From contig RZYB01000009.1 of assembly GCA_009930495.1 (NCBI GenBank), positions 1 through 35,726 of the forward strand: a stretch of DNA of 35,726 nucleotides, in the 5' to 3' direction. Source of the DNA: Deltaproteobacteria bacterium. GTDB lineage: Bacteria; Desulfobacterota; Desulfovibrionia; Desulfovibrionales; Desulfomicrobiaceae. Below are positions 1-7,864 of the stretch, piece by piece. Both the position numbers and the translations under genes were made by a program. The notes beneath the pieces are model-generated. The model made no database searches. It was not told the DNA's origin and saw only the letters and a list, made by a program, of their open reading frames with translations. Each line of letters starts with the position of its first letter. The first letter of the stretch is position 1.

Positions 1-99
1 GACGACCAGCTGCCCCGTTTCTTCCAGGATGAAACCCTTCCCCCGCACAACGTCGGATGGAATTTCACCGCCGCCGAGTTGCAGGGCGCCAAGGTTTAA
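1..99 (+). CDS. C-terminal end of a probable aldehyde:ferredoxin oxidoreductase-family protein (5' truncated by the window)
   Basis: Frame 1 is open from the first base to a TAA at 97-99 and encodes 32 residues, DDQLPRFFQDETLPPHN and on to a final GAKV. The pattern of LP, RFF, then acidic residue and LPPHN resembles the extreme C-terminus of tungsten-dependent aldehyde:ferredoxin oxidoreductases, which are common in sulfate reducers. That identification comes from memory of the family tail and rests on few residues, so only the presence of a coding 3' end is reasonably supported. The reading frame stops just before a 13-bp hairpin, as expected at a transcript end. Confidence 0.45.
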   Translation, partial: DDQLPRFFQDETLPPHNVGWNFTAAELQGAKV

Positions 100-112
100 C
101 GTTTTTCAACCC

Positions 113-144
113 GTTGTCCGGGCACCATGCCGTGTCCGGACAAC
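113..144 (+). terminator. Hairpin after the first gene, possible terminator without U-tract
   Basis: GTTGTCCGGGCAC (113-125) pairs with GTGTCCGGACAAC (132-144) around a 6-nt loop, giving 13 pairs with one G-T wobble. It starts 13 bases after the stop codon at 99. No run of T follows on the plus strand, so it may act as a 3'-end stabilising hairpin rather than an intrinsic terminator. Confidence 0.45.
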
Positions 145-227
145 GACGCAGACATGCATCGTACCCCTGGCGATGGCCAGTGGACGAGCCGGGACGCCAC
201 CCCGTATCCGCGAAGGATCCGTGGCGA

Positions 228-333
228 TGATCGCGAGCGAAGGAGAACGCCGCCACAAGGCGCGTCCCTGAATATGCCTGATTTGATATAGTCCGGCGAA
301 TACGTGTCTCGATATATATAACGCTCGCGATCA
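228..333. repeat. Widely spaced 12-bp perfect inverted repeat
   Basis: TGATCGCGAGCG at 228-239 is repeated as its exact reverse complement at 322-333, with 82 bases between. The right arm directly follows the TATATATA island. It could be a long-range stem in a crcB leader RNA or paired binding sites; chance is not excluded in GC-rich DNA. Confidence 0.4.
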
Positions 334-361
334 CCGGCGGCATGCTGAATCGATATCCCCA

Positions 362-399
362 CCCGGTCCGGACTTGGCGCCCGTCGCGCCCGGACCGGG
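362..399. repeat. 10-bp perfect inverted repeat with nested inner stem
   Basis: CCCGGTCCGG (362-371) and CCGGACCGGG (390-399) are exact reverse complements. Inside the loop, GGCGC (376-380) and GCGCC (386-390) can form an alternative or inner stem. No T-run follows on either strand, so it does not look like an intrinsic terminator. It may be part of a structured leader or an operator. Confidence 0.45.
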
Positions 400-645
400 G
401 TCAGTGGAAAACAAGGCCTTACGGGTCATGACGCGTCGGCGGAATACGTGCGTTCCCAGGGAATGTCGTGCCTGGTTCGTGGCATTCCCCCAGGAACGCC
501 CGTGATTTTTTGGCGCTTTCGTGTTGACGCTCCCGCAAGGCCGGAGCATCCCTTGTGGCCAGAGCAATGTGGGTTCAGCCGGGCGTCGCGTGGTCTTTCC
601 CGGTGGACGGGTTGTTTTTTTCGTTTCGTATCCAAGGAATGAACG

Positions 646-1017
646 ATGAAATTTGTTTGGATCGCCCTGGCGGGAGCCATGGGCACATTGTGCCGGTATT
701 GGCTTTCGGGCTTGGTCTATGATTTGCTGGGGCGGGAGTTTCCCTGGGGAACCTGGGCGGTGAACATTCTGGGGGCTTTTTTGTTCGGCTTGGTCTGGAT
801 CATGGCCGAGGAGCGGGGACTGCTCTCGGCTCAGGCCAGGTTATTTATTTTGACCGGATTCATGGGCGCGTTCACGACCTTTTCGACCTTTATTTTTGAA
901 AGTGGCGGCCTGCTCAATGACGGGCAGTGGCTGAAACTCATGCTCAATGTCGGCGGACAGAACGCGGTTGGCTTCCTGGCCCTGTATCTGGGCACGGGCC
1001 TGGGCCGGCTGGTGTAG
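646..1017 (+). CDS. crcB: Fluoride ion channel CrcB/Fluc
   Basis: This 123-residue protein has the usual length and four-helix hydrophobic pattern of the CrcB/Fluc family, dual-topology membrane channels that export fluoride. Visible family motifs are GAMGTLCRYW near the N-terminus, PWGTWAVNILGAFLFG around residues 33-48, and GFMGAFTTFSTF around 72-83, the segment carrying the pore-lining polar and phenylalanine residues. A Shine-Dalgarno AAGGA (634-638) lies 7 bases before the ATG. The next gene follows after 9 bases, so the two are almost certainly co-transcribed. No fluoride riboswitch was recognised upstream. Confidence 0.95.
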   Translation: MKFVWIALAGAMGTLCRYWLSGLVYDLLGREFPWGTWAVNILGAFLFGLVWIMAEERGLLSAQARLFILTGFMGAFTTFSTFIFESGGLLNDGQWLKLMLNVGGQNAVGFLALYLGTGLGRLV

Positions 1018-1026
1018 GGAGGTGGC

Positions 1027-2268
1027 ATGAACAAACTTGTCGATGTCAAGATAGTCAGGATTTTTTTAGATGAAGAGGCTCGCCACCAGGGCCGGCCAAC
1101 CCATGAGTCCATCGTGAACGAGGCCCGGCAACGTGGCTTGGCCGGCGCCACGGTCAGTCGCGGAATCATGGGATTTGGGGCCAGCAGCTTGCTGCACACG
1201 GCCAAGATCTTGCGCTTGTCCGAAAATTTGCCGGTCATGGTCGAGATCGTGGACGTTCCGGCCCGGATCGCGGCGTTTCTTCCGGTGCTCGACAACATGG
1301 TCGAGGCGGGAAGCGTCGTGGTCGTGGATGGGCAGGCTATCTTTCATCTGCCGTTGCGTATCCGGGACGTGATGACTCCGAACGTGGCCACGGTCGGGCC
1401 CGAAACCGCCCTGGGCGAAGTTTTGGATTTGCTGTCGCGACGGGGGGTCAAGGCCGTGCCGGTCATGGATGGAGGCACGCCCGTGGGTATCATCACCGGG
1501 GGTGACCTGCTGGCCAGGGCCGGCATGCCGTTGAGTCTCGACGCGCAGTGCGCCCTGCCGACGGCCATGCGCGATGAACATGTCCGCTGTCTGGATTTCA
1601 AGAATCTGCGGGCTCGGGACATCATGACCTCGCCGGTGCGGACCATCAATATCAAGACCATGGTCCGCGATGCCCTGCGCCACATGGCCGAGGGCGGGGT
1701 GAAGCGTTTGCCCGTGGTATCCGACGATGGACACTTGCTTGGCATTGTCAGCCGGGCCGACGTGCTCGCGGCCATGGGCCATGCCTCGGTCGTGGCCGGT
1801 CATCTCGATGTCTTGCCCGAGGGCATGCACGAGTCGGCGCGGGACGTCATGTACCGCGATGTGCCCACGGCCGGATTGGACACGCCCCTGACGTCCATCC
1901 TGGAACAGCTCGTCGCCTCGCCCCTGCGTCGGGTGGTCATCATCGATGCGGACAGGAAAATTTTGGGCATGATTCATGATCGGGATATCCTGGCCCATGT
2001 CGCCCGACGCGAGGCACCTGGAATTTTGGGTGGCCTGATCAAGGCCCTGTCCCGGAGCGCCCCTGGAGGCTCGGAGCTGGCGGGAGTGGCCAAGGACATC
2101 ATGGACACCGGGGTCATCACCGTGAGCCCGGACACCCCCCTGTCCAAGGTGATCCAGACATTGGTCGAACGCGGGATCAAACGTGTCGTGGTGGCGGATG
2201 GCGAGGGGCGATTGTGCGGGATGGTGGATCGGGACGCGGTCCTGAAAAGTTTGGCCGGTGGGTACTGA
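1027..2268 (+). CDS. DUF190 domain protein with four CBS domains
   Basis: This is a 413-residue cytoplasmic protein. Residues about 5-105 match the DUF190 family, a PII-like fold whose genes are often found beside crcB. Four CBS repeats follow at roughly 113-165, 196-250, 272-327 and 357-410; the first opens with RIRDVMTPNVATV, and each has the typical DVM/DIM start and a GI/GM followed by D-D/A-L end. CBS pairs usually bind adenine nucleotides and regulate an attached or partner protein. GGGAGGTG just before the ATG is a strong ribosome binding site. The 9-base spacing after crcB suggests a nucleotide-sensing partner of fluoride export; that role is inferred from position only. Confidence 0.85.
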   Translation: MNKLVDVKIVRIFLDEEARHQGRPTHESIVNEARQRGLAGATVSRGIMGFGASSLLHTAKILRLSENLPVMVEIVDVPARIAAFLPVLDNMVEAGSVVVVDGQAIFHLPLRIRDVMTPNVATVGPETALGEVLDLLSRRGVKAVPVMDGGTPVGIITGGDLLARAGMPLSLDAQCALPTAMRDEHVRCLDFKNLRARDIMTSPVRTINIKTMVRDALRHMAEGGVKRLPVVSDDGHLLGIVSRADVLAAMGHASVVAGHLDVLPEGMHESARDVMYRDVPTAGLDTPLTSILEQLVASPLRRVVIIDADRKILGMIHDRDILAHVARREAPGILGGLIKALSRSAPGGSELAGVAKDIMDTGVITVSPDTPLSKVIQTLVERGIKRVVVADGEGRLCGMVDRDAVLKSLAGGY

Positions 2269-2285
2269 ACCCAGCCGGCCCGGGG

Positions 2286-2873
2286 CTAGCTTTGGCGGGC
2301 GTTGTAAACGACCCGGCCGCTGGATCGAAACCAACGGAAGAGCTCCAGGGCCTCGGCCCGGAGCAGCCCTTCCTCGACGTCGATACCCCGTCGGGTCAGT
2401 TCGTTTTTCCAATCCGGATGAATGGGGCCTTCGTCGAAGCCGGTCAACTCCTCCAATTCCGGTCCGCTGCCGGCGATGCACAGGTGACGTATGCCGGACC
2501 AGAGCACGGCTCCGAAACACATGGCGCACGGCCGCCAATTGACCACCAATTCGTGTTCCGGAAGAGCGCCGCTACCCAGATCGTAAGTCTGTAGCCGTTT
2601 TTGGGCCAGGGACAGAGCCATGATCTCGGCGTGGGCGCTGGAGCAGCTGGTGGGCACGACCCGGTTCACGCCCATGGCCACGAGGCGACCGCTGGCTCGT
2701 TCAAAAACTCCCGCCGCGAAAGGGCCTCCCGTGTCGTGCTCGACATTGGCGCGCGCGAATTCCAGGACCAGGCGCATGCGGTCCTCGGGGTTGGGCAGGA
2801 ATTCGGGAAGCTCCGCGACGCGGCGTTGGAACCAGTCCGGAGTGGTTAAAACGATTTCACAAGGATGGGGCAT
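2286..2873 (-). CDS. Cytidine/deoxycytidylate deaminase-superfamily protein (guanine deaminase/TadA-like)
   Basis: The product, about 195 residues, carries the zinc signature of the CDA/TadA fold: AHAEIMAL (zinc His and catalytic Glu at about residues 81-83) and NWRPCAMCFGAV (two zinc Cys at about 116 and 119). The PCxMC spacing and the preceding HAE are typical of nucleobase or nucleoside deaminases such as guanine deaminase and of TadA. The N-terminal helix and a longer C-terminal part (WKNELTRRGIDVEEGLL) resemble the guanine/nucleoside deaminase branch, but the substrate cannot be fixed from sequence alone. Two ATGs lie in tandem; GGAGG is 1 base before the first (2876) and 4 before the second (2873), so I chose the second. 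It lies 33 bases downstream of fhs, and its stop faces the convergent CBS gene. Confidence 0.8.
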   Translation of the reverse strand: MPHPCEIVLTTPDWFQRRVAELPEFLPNPEDRMRLVLEFARANVEHDTGGPFAAGVFERASGRLVAMGVNRVVPTSCSSAHAEIMALSLAQKRLQTYDLGSGALPEHELVVNWRPCAMCFGAVLWSGIRHLCIAGSGPELEELTGFDEGPIHPDWKNELTRRGIDVEEGLLRAEALELFRWFRSSGRVVYNARQS

Positions 2874-2909
2874 CATGCCTCCGTGGTTTGAGTGCGAGAG
2901 ATGGAACGT

Positions 2910-4586
2910 CTAGAACAGGCCGCTGATCCGGCCCGTGGCGTCGATGTCGATTTTTTCCGCCGATGGTGTTTCGGGCAATCCGGGCATGCGCATCATGTTG
3001 CCGGTCAGGGGGACCAAAAAGCCCGCTCCGGCCGCGATTTCGATTTCGCGGATGGTGACCACGAAGTCGCGGGGACGGCCATGCAGCCTGGGATTGTCCG
3101 AAAGAGAGCCTTGGGTCTTGGCGATGCAGACCGGGAGATGATCCAGGCCAAGGCGTCTGATCTTGTCCAGGTCGAGCAGGGCCCCGGGCGCGTACTCCAC
3201 TGCGGCCGCGCCGTAGACGCGGGTGGCGATGATCTCGATTTTTTCGCGCACGCTTTGTTTCCAGTCGTAGAGCGGTTTGTAGCGCGCATTGCAATTGTCC
3301 GCCGTGGCCGCCACCAATTCGGCCAATTCCTCGGCTCCCGCGCCGCCTTGGTCCCACCCGTCCATGATTGCGGCCTGGACGCCCATGAACTGGCAATGCT
3401 CCACGATGACCTGATGCTCCTCGCTTGTGTCCGAGGTGAACCGGTTGATGGCCACGATGGGCGTCAGGTCGAACAGGCGTACATTTTCAATCTGCTTGGT
3501 CAGGTTTTCCAGGCCGCGAGCCAACGCCTTGGCGTTGGGCACGCCCAGATGCGCCAGTTCCACTCCGCCGTGATATTTGAGGGCGCGAACCGTGGCCACC
3601 AGCACCACCGCGCACGGGTCGAGGCCGGCGGATTGGCATTTGATGTCCAGGAATTTTTCGCCACCCAGATCAAAGCCGAAGCCAGCCTCGGTGACCACGT
3701 AATCGGCCAGACACAGGCCGGTGCGGGTGGCGATGACACTGTTGGTTCCTTGGGCAATGTTGGCGAAGGGACCGCCGTGCATGATGGCCGGGTTGCCCTC
3801 CAGGGATTGGATCAGGTTGGGCTTGATGGCCTCCTTGAGCAGGGCGGCCATGGCTCCCTGGGCATTCAGGTCGCGGGCATGAATGGGCTCGCGGTGCGGC
3901 GTGAAGCCGACAAAGATGTCGCCCAGGCGGCGTTTGAGATCGGGCAGATCGTCGGCCAGGCATAAAATGGCCATGATTTCCGAGGCCGCGGTGATGTCGA
4001 AGCCCGTTTCCCGTGGCACGCCGCCCGCCAGCCCGCCCAGACCACAGATCACGCGCCGGAGCGAGCGGTCGTTCATGTCCATGACCCGTTTCCAGGCCAC
4101 GGTTCGGCTGTCCAGATTCAGGGACCGCGCCTTGCTTTGAAGGTTGTTGTCGATGAGCGCGGCCAACAGGTTGTTGGCTTTTTCGATGGCCGCGAAATCA
4201 CCGGTGAAATGGAGATTGATGTCCTCCATGGGCAGGAGTTGGGAATGGCCACCGCCCGTGGCCCCACCCTTGATGCCAAAGACCGGACCCAGGGATGGCT
4301 CGCGCAGAACGACCATGGCCTTTTTGCCGATGCGGTTCAGGCCGTCGGCCAAGCCGATGGACACCGTGGTTTTGCCTTCGCCGGCCGGCGTGGGGGTGAT
4401 GGCCGAGACCAAAACCAGTTTGCCGTATTTGCACTGATCTTTTTCGGCCAGGCGCAAGGGCAGCTTGGCCTTGTACCGTCCGTAGGGTTCGAGTTGGTCG
4501 TCATCGAGTCCGAGCTTGGCCGCGATATCTCGGATAGGAAGCATTGTAGAGGCTTGGGCGATGTCGATGTCGGATTTGACGGCCAT
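2910..4586 (-). CDS. fhs: Formate--tetrahydrofolate ligase
   Basis: The 558-residue protein matches the family length. It catalyses ATP-dependent formation of 10-formyl-tetrahydrofolate from formate, feeding one-carbon metabolism and, in sulfate reducers, the methyl branch of the reductive acetyl-CoA pathway. The nucleotide-binding loop TPTPAGEGKTT is at residues 64-74, followed by GLADGL. Other family blocks are REPSLGPVFGIKGGATGGG, the INLHFTGD block, GGPFANIAQGTNS, TEAGFGFDLGGEKF and, near the C-terminus, VPLTGNMMRMPGLP. A ribosome binding site GGAGG lies 9 bases upstream. The gene starts 18 bases after the murB stop, so murB-fhs-deaminase probably form one minus-strand transcript. Confidence 0.97.
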   Translation of the reverse strand: MAVKSDIDIAQASTMLPIRDIAAKLGLDDDQLEPYGRYKAKLPLRLAEKDQCKYGKLVLVSAITPTPAGEGKTTVSIGLADGLNRIGKKAMVVLREPSLGPVFGIKGGATGGGHSQLLPMEDINLHFTGDFAAIEKANNLLAALIDNNLQSKARSLNLDSRTVAWKRVMDMNDRSLRRVICGLGGLAGGVPRETGFDITAASEIMAILCLADDLPDLKRRLGDIFVGFTPHREPIHARDLNAQGAMAALLKEAIKPNLIQSLEGNPAIMHGGPFANIAQGTNSVIATRTGLCLADYVVTEAGFGFDLGGEKFLDIKCQSAGLDPCAVVLVATVRALKYHGGVELAHLGVPNAKALARGLENLTKQIENVRLFDLTPIVAINRFTSDTSEEHQVIVEHCQFMGVQAAIMDGWDQGGAGAEELAELVAATADNCNARYKPLYDWKQSVREKIEIIATRVYGAAAVEYAPGALLDLDKIRRLGLDHLPVCIAKTQGSLSDNPRLHGRPRDFVVTIREIEIAAGAGFLVPLTGNMMRMPGLPETPSAEKIDIDATGRISGLF

Positions 4587-4604
4587 GGGTGTGAACCTCC
4601 GGGA

Positions 4605-5477
4605 TCAGGGTTTTGTGGGTCGCGACGGGCAAAGGCACTGCTCCAGTTCCAGTTCCTGGCCGAAACGTTCGCGCACGGTGGCGCGGCACAGTTCGACCAG
4701 ATCAAGTACGTCCTGGCAGGTGGCGTTGCCAACGTTGACGATAAAGCCGGCGTGCTTTTCCGAGACTTGGGCCCCGCCGACGCGCCTGCCCTTGAGGCCG
4801 GCCTGGTCGATGAGCTGGGAGGCATAGGCTCCCTCGGGGCGTTTGAACACGCTGCCGGCCGACGGAAACTCCAGGGGTTGTTTTTCCTTGCGCTTGGCCA
4901 GGATGTGTTTTCGCGTGGCCAGAAGTTCCTCGGGCGTGGCCCGGGGCAGGTCCCAGGTCCCGGACAGGATGACGGCGTCCCGCAATCCCGAGGATCGACG
5001 GTAACCAAAGCCACAATCGCGCTTGGGGATCTCGATGACATCGTTGGCTGGCGTCAGGATGGTCACGCTGACCACATGCTCGGATATTTCCTGGCCATGG
5101 GCTCCGGCGTTCATGAACAGGGCGCCGCCCAGGGTGCCGGGGATGCCGGACAGGCATTCGACGCCGCCCAGGCCATGGCGCGAGGCGTCCAGAACCCAGG
5201 CGTCCAAGATCGTGCCGGCTTCGGCAAAAAAAAGCGTGCCGTCGCGGCGGGTCGCCCTCATCTCGCTGGTGGAGATGATGGGCAGCAGGATTTCTCCATC
5301 CGGGAAAAGGGTGTTGGCGCCGCCGCCGTGAATCCAAAAGGGGAGGTCGCGGGCGCGATGAGAGCGCACCACGTCAATCAGCTCGGCCTGGGATTCGGGA
5401 AAATACATGTCTCGAGCCCTGCCGCCGATGCGGTAGGAGCTGTAGCGGTCAAGGGCGATGTCGTGCAAATGTTTCAT
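4605..5477 (-). CDS. murB: UDP-N-acetylenolpyruvoylglucosamine reductase
   Basis: MurB is the FAD- and NADPH-dependent enzyme that makes UDP-N-acetylmuramate for peptidoglycan. The protein (290 residues from this start) shows the FAD-binding blocks SSYRIGGRARDM and IHGGGANTLFPDG, then CLSGIPGTLGGALFMNAGAHG and FGYRRSSGL, and the active-site block PSAGSVFKRPEG with the catalytic Ser, followed by GGAQVSEKHAGFIVN. The size and these blocks fit the shorter type II group. An in-frame ATG 14 codons upstream (5519) would add a charged, non-conserved tail (MARDRDSPHHPRED) and has no ribosome binding site; I prefer 5477, preceded by GGGAAG, although the spacing is short. It is divergent from the Rrf2 regulator. 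Confidence 0.93.
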   Translation of the reverse strand: MKHLHDIALDRYSSYRIGGRARDMYFPESQAELIDVVRSHRARDLPFWIHGGGANTLFPDGEILLPIISTSEMRATRRDGTLFFAEAGTILDAWVLDASRHGLGGVECLSGIPGTLGGALFMNAGAHGQEISEHVVSVTILTPANDVIEIPKRDCGFGYRRSSGLRDAVILSGTWDLPRATPEELLATRKHILAKRKEKQPLEFPSAGSVFKRPEGAYASQLIDQAGLKGRRVGGAQVSEKHAGFIVNVGNATCQDVLDLVELCRATVRERFGQELELEQCLCPSRPTKP

Positions 5478-5580
5478 GTCTTCCCGTGGGTGATGTGGCG
5501 AGTCGCGGTCGCGCGCCATTCTTGACGCGGGGACGGTTTGCGGCTAGCCCTGAATAAAAAAGCAACCAGTTGAAAATTAT

Positions 5581-6036
5581 ATGAAACTCTCGGCAAAAAC
5601 ACGGTATGCGTCCAGAATTCTTCTTGATCTGGCGCTGTCCGACAACGGTTCCCCGCAGCGGGTGCAGGATATCGCCGAACGGACCGGTATCACGGTTCCG
5701 TTCATAGAGCAGATCATCAAACCGCTCAAGCATGCCGGATTGGTCGTCAGCAAGCGTGGCGCTTCCGGCGGCCATCAGCTTGGCAAATCCACTGATTCCA
5801 TTTCCCTGGGTGATATTGTGCGTATCATGGAGGGCTCGGCCGAATTGTCCGTGTGCCTGAGTTCTCCGGAACGGTGCGCCCGGGCCGAGGGTTGCCCGAC
5901 GCGCGCGGCATGGCGCCGGGCAACCGATGCGATGCTGCGCGAACTGGACGCCATCACCGTGGCCGACCTGATGCGGAACGGTCACGAGGGCTGTCTGGGG
6001 CTGGCGATGATTTCGACGCCAACGTCACGAGGATGA
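5581..6036 (+). CDS. Rrf2-family transcriptional regulator with possible Fe-S cysteines
   Basis: The 151-residue protein begins MKLSAKTRYASRILLDLAL, the hallmark of Rrf2/IscR-type winged-helix regulators. The recognition region VQDIAERTGITVPFIEQIIKPLKHAGLVVSKRG is at about residues 28-60, followed by the wing GASGGHQL. Three cysteines lie in VCLSSPERCARAEGCPTR (C-x6-C-x5-C), the position where IscR, NsrR and RsrR bind an iron-sulfur cluster. A redox, iron-sulfur or NO-sensing role is therefore plausible; the target genes are unknown. There is no good Shine-Dalgarno before the ATG. The gene is divergent from murB across about 100 bases and lies 38 bases before argJ, so it could regulate either side. 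Confidence 0.85.
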   Translation: MKLSAKTRYASRILLDLALSDNGSPQRVQDIAERTGITVPFIEQIIKPLKHAGLVVSKRGASGGHQLGKSTDSISLGDIVRIMEGSAELSVCLSSPERCARAEGCPTRAAWRRATDAMLRELDAITVADLMRNGHEGCLGLAMISTPTSRG

Positions 6037-6074
6037 CACGTTTTGGGCGCATGGTTTTCACACCTGGAGGTTCC

Positions 6075-7253
6075 ATGATTTCCGTTCCCAAGGGCTACCG
6101 GTTTTCCACCGCCAAGTGCGGTTTCAAACGTCCAGATCGTTATGATTTGGGGTTGGTTGTGAGCGAGGCTCCGGCCGTGGCCGCGGCCGTGTTCACCACG
6201 AATGCGTTTCAGGCCGCTCCCATTGTGGTCGCCCGGGACGTGCTGGCGGCCAATCCTCGTGGTGTTCGGGCCATCGTGGTCAATTCCGGCCAAGCCAACG
6301 CCTGCACCGGCCAGGAAGGTCTGGACAACTGTCGGGCCACCTTGGGGATGTTCGCGGCCCTGGGGCTTGGTGGGTCCGAAATTCTGCCCGCGTCCACCGG
6401 CGTCATCGGCGATCAGCTGAAGATGCCCTTGTGGCGCGAGGGCAGTGCCCAGATCGCGGCCAACCTGGGGACCGTGGGGCTCGTGGACATGGCCCGGGCC
6501 ATCATGACCACGGATACTTTCCCCAAAATGGCTGGCCGAGAGTTGGCACTGGGGTGTGGCGAGGTGCGACTGGCCGGATTCTGCAAGGGCGCGGGCATGA
6601 TCTGCCCGAACATGGCGACCATGCTTGGCTTCGTGTTGTGCGACGCTGGCGTGGATCAAACATGGTGGCAGGAGGCCTTGCGACGTTGCGTGGCCAAGAG
6701 TTTCAATGCCATCACCGTGGACGGTGACACCAGCACCAATGATTGTGTGTTCGCCCTGGCCAATGGCCTGGCCGGCACCGTCGCTATCGAGGATTTGGAC
6801 CGCCTGGAAGCGGCATTGTTGGATGTCTGCCAGGACCTGGCCTACAAGATCGTGCAGGACGCCGAGGGTGGAACCAAGGTCATGCGGGTGCGGGTCGTCG
6901 GTGCCGCGACCCGGGACGACGCCGAGCTGGCCGCCCGGGCCGTGGGCAATTCGCCACTGGTCAAGACCGCCCTGTACGGTCGGGATCCCAACTGGGGCCG
7001 GATCGTGGCCGCCTTGGGTCGCAGCGGCGCGTCCTTTGTCCCCGAGGACGTGGTCGTGCGGATCGCGGGCATGACGATTTTCGAGCACGGCACTCCGGTC
7101 CAGGCCGATTGGGATAGTCTGCTGGCTTCGGCCCTACGCCGGGACAGTGTCGATATCGACGTCCAGCTCGGGGCGGGGGATGCCGAAACCATGTTGCTCG
7201 CGTCTGATTTCACCGAGGAGTACATCAAGATCAATGCTGAATACCGAACCTGA
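6075..7253 (+). CDS. argJ: Glutamate N-acetyltransferase / amino-acid N-acetyltransferase
   Basis: ArgJ transfers acetyl from N-acetylornithine to glutamate in the cyclic arginine pathway and may also use acetyl-CoA when bifunctional. The protein is 392 residues. The self-cleavage site is CPNMATMLGF, with the nucleophilic Thr at residue 182; the precursor splits there into alpha and beta chains. Other family blocks are IVVNSGQANACTG (about 67-79), LPASTGVIG (104-112), AIMTTDTFPK and, in the beta chain, DGDTSTND and GRDPNWGRIVAALGRSG. The frame stays open upstream into the Rrf2 gene, but the ATG at 6075 has GGAGG 5 bases before it and fits the family N-terminus. Its end overlaps the HD gene by 20 bases. 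Confidence 0.96.
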   Translation: MISVPKGYRFSTAKCGFKRPDRYDLGLVVSEAPAVAAAVFTTNAFQAAPIVVARDVLAANPRGVRAIVVNSGQANACTGQEGLDNCRATLGMFAALGLGGSEILPASTGVIGDQLKMPLWREGSAQIAANLGTVGLVDMARAIMTTDTFPKMAGRELALGCGEVRLAGFCKGAGMICPNMATMLGFVLCDAGVDQTWWQEALRRCVAKSFNAITVDGDTSTNDCVFALANGLAGTVAIEDLDRLEAALLDVCQDLAYKIVQDAEGGTKVMRVRVVGAATRDDAELAARAVGNSPLVKTALYGRDPNWGRIVAALGRSGASFVPEDVVVRIAGMTIFEHGTPVQADWDSLLASALRRDSVDIDVQLGAGDAETMLLASDFTEEYIKINAEYRT

Positions 7254-7863
7254 TGCCGTGACCACGGTTGACCATGCCTGGAAGCGGCTGGCGGATTTTA
7301 TTTTCGAATTGGGCATGTTGCGGAAGACGCCGCGCACTGGGTACCAGTTTTTGGGATCTGGCGCGGAGAACGTGGCCGAGCATTCTTTCCGCACGGCCAT
7401 GATTGGCTATGTCCTGGCCTCCAAGGCCGGGGCGGATGTGCCCCGGACCGTGTTTTTGTGCCTGTTTCACGATGTGCACGAGGCACGTATCGGCGATTTT
7501 AATTACGTCAACCGTATCTACAACACCTCCAACCCGGAGCTGGCCTTGGAGCATGCGCTGGAGGGAACGGGCCTGAGCGACGCCGCCGTGGGTATGTGGC
7601 ATGAACTTGAAGCCGCCGAAACCCTGGAGGCGCGGTTGGCCCAGGACGCGGATCAACTCGATTTCATCGCCAATCTGAAGGAAGAGCAGGATCTCGGCAA
7701 CCCGTATGCCGCCAAATGGCTGGAGCACGCCCTGCCTCGCCTCAAGACCGACATCGCCCGCGAGCTGGCCCAGGCCATTCAGAACACGGATCAGTCCGAG
7801 TGGTGGTTTGCCCGGCCCGATGCCTCGTGGTGGCGCAGGGGGAACGGCAAGCCCCGGACGTGA
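7234..7863 (+). CDS. HD-domain hydrolase, YfbR/HDDC2-like (probable 5'-deoxynucleotidase)
   Basis: From the ATG at 7234 the product is 209 residues. It has the HD-superfamily metal-binding set: ENVAEHSFRTAM (His50), LFHDVHEARIGDF (His79-Asp80, with His82-Glu83) and DADQLDFI (Asp138 or Asp140). The AEHS, HDxxEA and GD pattern is characteristic of the YfbR/HDDC2 group, which hydrolyses deoxynucleoside 5'-monophosphates. Substrate specificity is inferred from this group. The start overlaps the argJ 3' end by 20 bases, indicating translational coupling; a longer frame from 7147 would overlap argJ by over 100 bases and begins with a low-complexity Ser-rich stretch, so I rejected it. Confidence 0.8.
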   Translation: MLNTEPDAVTTVDHAWKRLADFIFELGMLRKTPRTGYQFLGSGAENVAEHSFRTAMIGYVLASKAGADVPRTVFLCLFHDVHEARIGDFNYVNRIYNTSNPELALEHALEGTGLSDAAVGMWHELEAAETLEARLAQDADQLDFIANLKEEQDLGNPYAAKWLEHALPRLKTDIARELAQAIQNTDQSEWWFARPDASWWRRGNGKPRT

Positions 7864-7864
7864 G

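Larger units (their letters stand above)
145..645. other. Gene-free stretch with inverted repeats upstream of crcB
   Basis: I see no convincing gene here. Short open frames lack recognisable protein features and good ribosome binding sites. The stretch contains two perfect inverted repeats, listed separately, and an AT-rich island around 308-322 (TATATATAAC) that could include a -10 element. I searched for the conserved pieces of the fluoride riboswitch, which often precedes crcB, and did not find a convincing match. Confidence 0.6.

Noticed and set aside
145-290. Possible fluoride riboswitch around GGCGATGGCC (168-178) or GTGGCGATGA (221-230) upstream of crcB
   Set aside because: The GAUG element alone is present; the matching AAC-GCC segment and the conserved CUGAUG-CUCCUAC-like 3' part are absent, so the fold cannot be built by eye.
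1066-2538. Long open frame on the minus strand opposite the DUF190/CBS gene
   Set aside because: It is antisense to a gene with clear domains, has low-complexity His/Gly/Arg-rich composition and no family motif; it is a by-product of GC-rich codon bias.
4137-5525. 462-codon plus-strand frame opposite fhs and murB
   Set aside because: It is a shadow of two well-supported minus-strand genes; no motif or ribosome binding site.
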